Made by a program: the position numbers and the translations under genes. A stretch of 6,180 nucleotides of DNA from LC029 sp036676475 (lineage in GTDB: Bacteria > Bacillota > Bacilli > Aneurinibacillales > RAOX-1): positions 1-6,180 of the forward strand of contig JAKFCU010000106.1 in assembly GCA_036676475.1 (NCBI GenBank). The letters run 5' to 3'. The notes under the pieces were generated by a model, which saw nothing but the letters and a program-made list of their open reading frames with translations, did no database searches and was not told where the DNA came from. This document shows positions 4,778 through 6,180 of this stretch, in pieces. Every line of letters starts with the position of its first letter. The stretch's first letter is position 1.

Positions 4778-4998
4778 GAAGGGGTCGACCCCCTAAGAGT
4801 GTGATCAACTGGACCCAAGAGGCAAGCCTGATTCCTCACAGGAAAGAGTTAAAGAGGGTGTTGAGGTTATTGGACAATGTTCTTGAAGATTTCGGAAGCG
4901 AATTTGAATATCAGGGGTTAACGCCTAAACAGGTCCAGGAACGTTTACAAACGGAATTTCTGAATGCAGCACATGAGGTGCTGAAAGAGGAGTCATAG
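4774..4998 (+). CDS. Small protein with an AT-hook-like N-terminus
   Basis: A 74-residue protein from GTG 4774, 6 bases after GGGAGGG (4761-4767), overlapping the stop of the zinc-ribbon gene by four bases. It begins with RRGRPPKS: R-G-R-P followed by basic residues is the core of the AT-hook, which enters the minor groove of AT-rich DNA. The rest is a charged helical region (RKELKRVLRLLDNVLEDFG) and a second helix (TPKQVQERLQTEFLNAAHEVL) that could mediate dimer formation. Its place in the replication module suggests a DNA-bound accessory role, but a short AT-hook match alone is weak evidence. No family is recognised. Confidence 0.75.
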   Translation: MRRGRPPKSVINWTQEASLIPHRKELKRVLRLLDNVLEDFGSEFEYQGLTPKQVQERLQTEFLNAAHEVLKEES

Positions 4999-5016
4999 GG
5001 GAAAGGGGAACAAGGA

Positions 5017-5211
5017 ATGGATGTGCATTATTTTATCCAGGGTGAAGATGAGGAAATCAGAGGAAGAGTAGAATCCGCTACTGATTTTCTATACTCCCTG
5101 AAACTGGTAGATGTGGTGACGCTAGAACAGCAGGAATTTAAAGTTATCGAGACGGAAATGGTGCTCGGTGAAGGAGAGCCTTTCTTGACCGTATTGCTTG
5201 AAGCTTACTAA
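5017..5211 (+). CDS. Hypothetical acidic protein, 64 aa
   Basis: Starts at ATG 5017, with AAAGGGG at 5002-5008 and an 8-base gap; the second ATG at 5021 is out of frame. The protein is strongly acidic, with a pattern of short strands (VHYFIQGEDEEIRGRVESA, LVDVVTLEQQEFKVIETEMV, FLTVLLEAY). This suggests a small beta-sheet domain. No cysteines or nucleic acid motifs are seen. It sits 18 bases after the AT-hook-like gene and 19 bases before recU. Function is unknown; an acidic protein beside DNA-binding neighbours could be a partner or a DNA mimic, but nothing in the sequence decides this. Confidence 0.72.
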   Translation: MDVHYFIQGEDEEIRGRVESATDFLYSLKLVDVVTLEQQEFKVIETEMVLGEGEPFLTVLLEAY

Positions 5212-5230
5212 AAGAGATTGGAGATTCGAG

Positions 5231-5806
5231 ATGAGCAGAACAATAGTATCGCAAGCAAACAGGGGACAAGCCTTTGAAGAACTGGTGAACTTCACCAATG
5301 AGCAGTATCGAAATCAGAAACTAGCACTCGTACATAAACGACCGACACCGATCAAGGCGCTAAAGACGAAGGGGTGCAAAGTGTTGAGTGGCGTATTCGA
5401 AAGCAAGTCCACGGTGGATTACGATGGGGTGTATAAGGGCAGGGCTATCTATTTCGAGGCTAAAAGTACACGAGAAACCACGCGTTTTGATTTATCGAAT
5501 ATCTCTGATCATCAAATGGTCCATCTGGAAGAAGCCGAGGCCAGTGGCGGTATTTGCTTCTTTCTTATTGAATTTGCCAAGAGGCACGAAGTCTATTTTC
5601 TTCCCTTATCTGTTGTCAGGCACTACAAGCTCCATGCTTCCCTTGGAGGGAGTAAGAGCATCCCCTATCCGGATTTTGAAATCTATGCCTGGGAAGTTAA
5701 TCGAACCAAACGAGGATTACTAGATTATCTCGTCCATGTGGACAGGATGATCGGGGGATATAGTCATGTTTGCACAGCAAAAGAAGAATCGGCGAAAAAA
5801 ATCTAA
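5231..5806 (+). CDS. recU: RecU-type Holliday junction resolvase
   Basis: A 191-residue endonuclease that cuts four-way DNA junctions in Bacillota and many of their phages. The start is ATG 5231, with GGAG at 5220-5223. An upstream TTG at 5198 would add 11 residues but has no ribosome binding site. Family landmarks in order are: NRGQAFEELVN (10-20), VHKRPTP (34-40), the nuclease core DYDGVYKG (63-70), FEAK (75-78), and SDHQMVHLEEA with GGICFF (92-111). Asp63, Glu76 and Lys78 line up with Asp88, Glu101 and Lys103 of Bacillus subtilis RecU. Compared with that protein the unstructured N-terminal extension is much shorter, and the residue before the catalytic Asp is Val rather than Thr. The C-terminus diverges from host RecU, as expected for a phage copy. 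With the ATPase and organizer it completes a replication-recombination set. A small basic gene overlaps its last 41 bases. Confidence 0.93.
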   Translation: MSRTIVSQANRGQAFEELVNFTNEQYRNQKLALVHKRPTPIKALKTKGCKVLSGVFESKSTVDYDGVYKGRAIYFEAKSTRETTRFDLSNISDHQMVHLEEAEASGGICFFLIEFAKRHEVYFLPLSVVRHYKLHASLGGSKSIPYPDFEIYAWEVNRTKRGLLDYLVHVDRMIGGYSHVCTAKEESAKKI

Positions 5807-5909
5807 GTTCATTAGCGATCGGTACCTAACCAGGGTAGAGCGTAAGATCTTGGAATGGTATGAGAAGAGGAGAAAAGGGAGGGACTGTAATGCAGATGAA
5901 TCTATTTGA
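5766..5909 (+). CDS. Overlooked 47-aa basic protein overlapping the end of recU
   Basis: ATG 5766 follows GGGGGA (5753-5758) by 7 bases and opens 47 codons to TGA 5907-5909. The product is very basic at its start (QQKKNRRKKSK) and then forms a regular helix (YLTRVERKILEWYEKRRKGR). It overlaps recU by 41 bases and the next gene by 20, and it fills what would otherwise be an 83-base gap. Good ribosome binding site, helix-like composition and fit into the overlapping gene chain support it; its shortness and lack of a known family do not. A nucleic acid-binding role is possible from charge alone. Confidence 0.5.
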   Translation: MFAQQKKNRRKKSKFISDRYLTRVERKILEWYEKRRKGRDCNADESI

Positions 5910-6102
5910 TTACATTGATGTGGTCCAGCAGGATGATAGCTTACAAAGAAATTCAGAAGGCACTCTCCTTAACGGCTGTTATTATGAGCTGAGCTCTGGT
6001 CTTTATGTATCGTATGTTCTAGGCCGCCGGCATTGGCAGGGGGATGGGAAAAACGAGCCTGCAGAATGGCGTAACCGAATAAAGAAGGAACGATCTATCT
6101 AG
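5890..6102 (+). CDS. Hypothetical protein, 70 aa
   Basis: The frame opens earlier, at ATG 5860, but ATG 5890 has the proper site (GGGAGGG at 5877-5883, 6-base gap) and gives the typical small-protein start MQMNLFDYIDVV. The upstream ATG would add ten residues coded by the ribosome binding site itself, so it is rejected. The protein has a Tyr-rich middle (GCYYELSSGLYVSYVLG) and a charged end (EPAEWRNRIKKERSI). The NLFDYI start is common in small Bacillota phage proteins of unknown role near recU-type genes, which I recall but cannot confirm here. It overlaps the preceding small gene by 20 bases. Function is unknown. Confidence 0.7.
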   Translation: MQMNLFDYIDVVQQDDSLQRNSEGTLLNGCYYELSSGLYVSYVLGRRHWQGDGKNEPAEWRNRIKKERSI

Positions 6103-6110
6103 ATGATCGT
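6089..6110 (+). repeat. Imperfect inverted repeat around the stop codon of the 5890 gene
   Basis: ACGATC (6090-6095) and GATCGT (6105-6110) are reverse complements around T plus the palindrome ATCTAGAT. As RNA this gives about 8 pairs with one bulged T and a CTAG loop. The TAG stop (6100-6102) lies in it. There is no T-run after it, so it is not a standard terminator. It shares ATGATCG with the hairpin at 2238. It could be chance. Confidence 0.3.
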
Positions 6111-6153
6111 GTCCAATAACAATAACGAACTGGGCGGATGGGGAGGAAACAGC

Positions 6154-6180
6154 ATGAAACAGGATCATCCAATTTGTGGG
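6154..6180 (+). CDS. Start of a further gene (partial, cut by the window edge)
   Basis: ATG 6154 follows GGGGAGGA (6140-6147) by 6 bases and reads MKQDHPICG to the end of the window. The same frame also opens at ATG 6103, directly after the previous stop, but only a distant AAGGAA supports that start. The nine visible residues show nothing about function. The layout continues the packed gene chain. Confidence 0.6.

Noticed and set aside
5198..5230. Upstream TTG start for recU
   Set aside because: No ribosome binding site before TTG 5198, whereas ATG 5231 has GGAG at a proper distance and matches phage RecU starts.
5388..5723. 111-codon + frame inside recU
   Set aside because: Out-of-frame shadow of recU, which has all its family motifs in the other frame.

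Overview
The window looks like the early (DNA replication and recombination) module of a phage or prophage of a low-to-mid GC Bacillota host, most likely Bacillales. This is inferred from three things. All supported genes lie on the + strand, tightly packed, with strong AGGAGG-type ribosome binding sites and several GTG starts. The module pairs a DnaD-type phage replisome organizer with a RecU-type Holliday junction resolvase, both characteristic of Bacillota. The genes are short, and many overlap by 4 to 40 bases. No integrase, repressor, structural gene, tRNA, CRISPR array or insertion sequence is visible, so free phage and prophage cannot be told apart.

Layout. Bases 1-1562 carry the tail of an upstream gene and four small genes of unknown role (126, 96, 96 and 76 aa), one with a helix-turn-helix-like start. 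Bases 1563-1807 hold no convincing gene. They contain an RNA-like element: a 16-pair helix with two G-U pairs, UUCG and GUAA loops, an 8-bp outer helix, and an anti-Shine-Dalgarno segment next to the start of the following gene. Bases 1808-2237 carry two small overlapping genes, followed by a perfect 10-bp inverted repeat without a T-tract.

Bases 2341-4777 are the replication/recombination core. First comes a Sak4-like RecA-fold ATPase whose last residues copy the host SSB C-terminal tip. Next is a 5-codon minicistron that hands over to a DnaD-domain replisome organizer. Two clusters of TAACGA repeats lie just upstream of and inside the organizer gene and are candidate origin iterons. A zinc-ribbon gene follows, broken by a one-base frame change. 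Bases 4774-6180 hold a small AT-hook-like protein, a 64-aa protein, recU, an overlooked 47-aa basic protein, a 70-aa protein and the first codons of a further gene.

Working model (inference): the organizer binds the TAACGA repeats and loads the host replication machinery. The ATPase anneals or remodels single strands and may dock on host SSB partner proteins through its tail. RecU resolves the branched products. With no canonical intrinsic terminator and repeated overlaps, most of the window could be one transcript, with control inside it by RNA structure and translational coupling. No promoter could be assigned with confidence.
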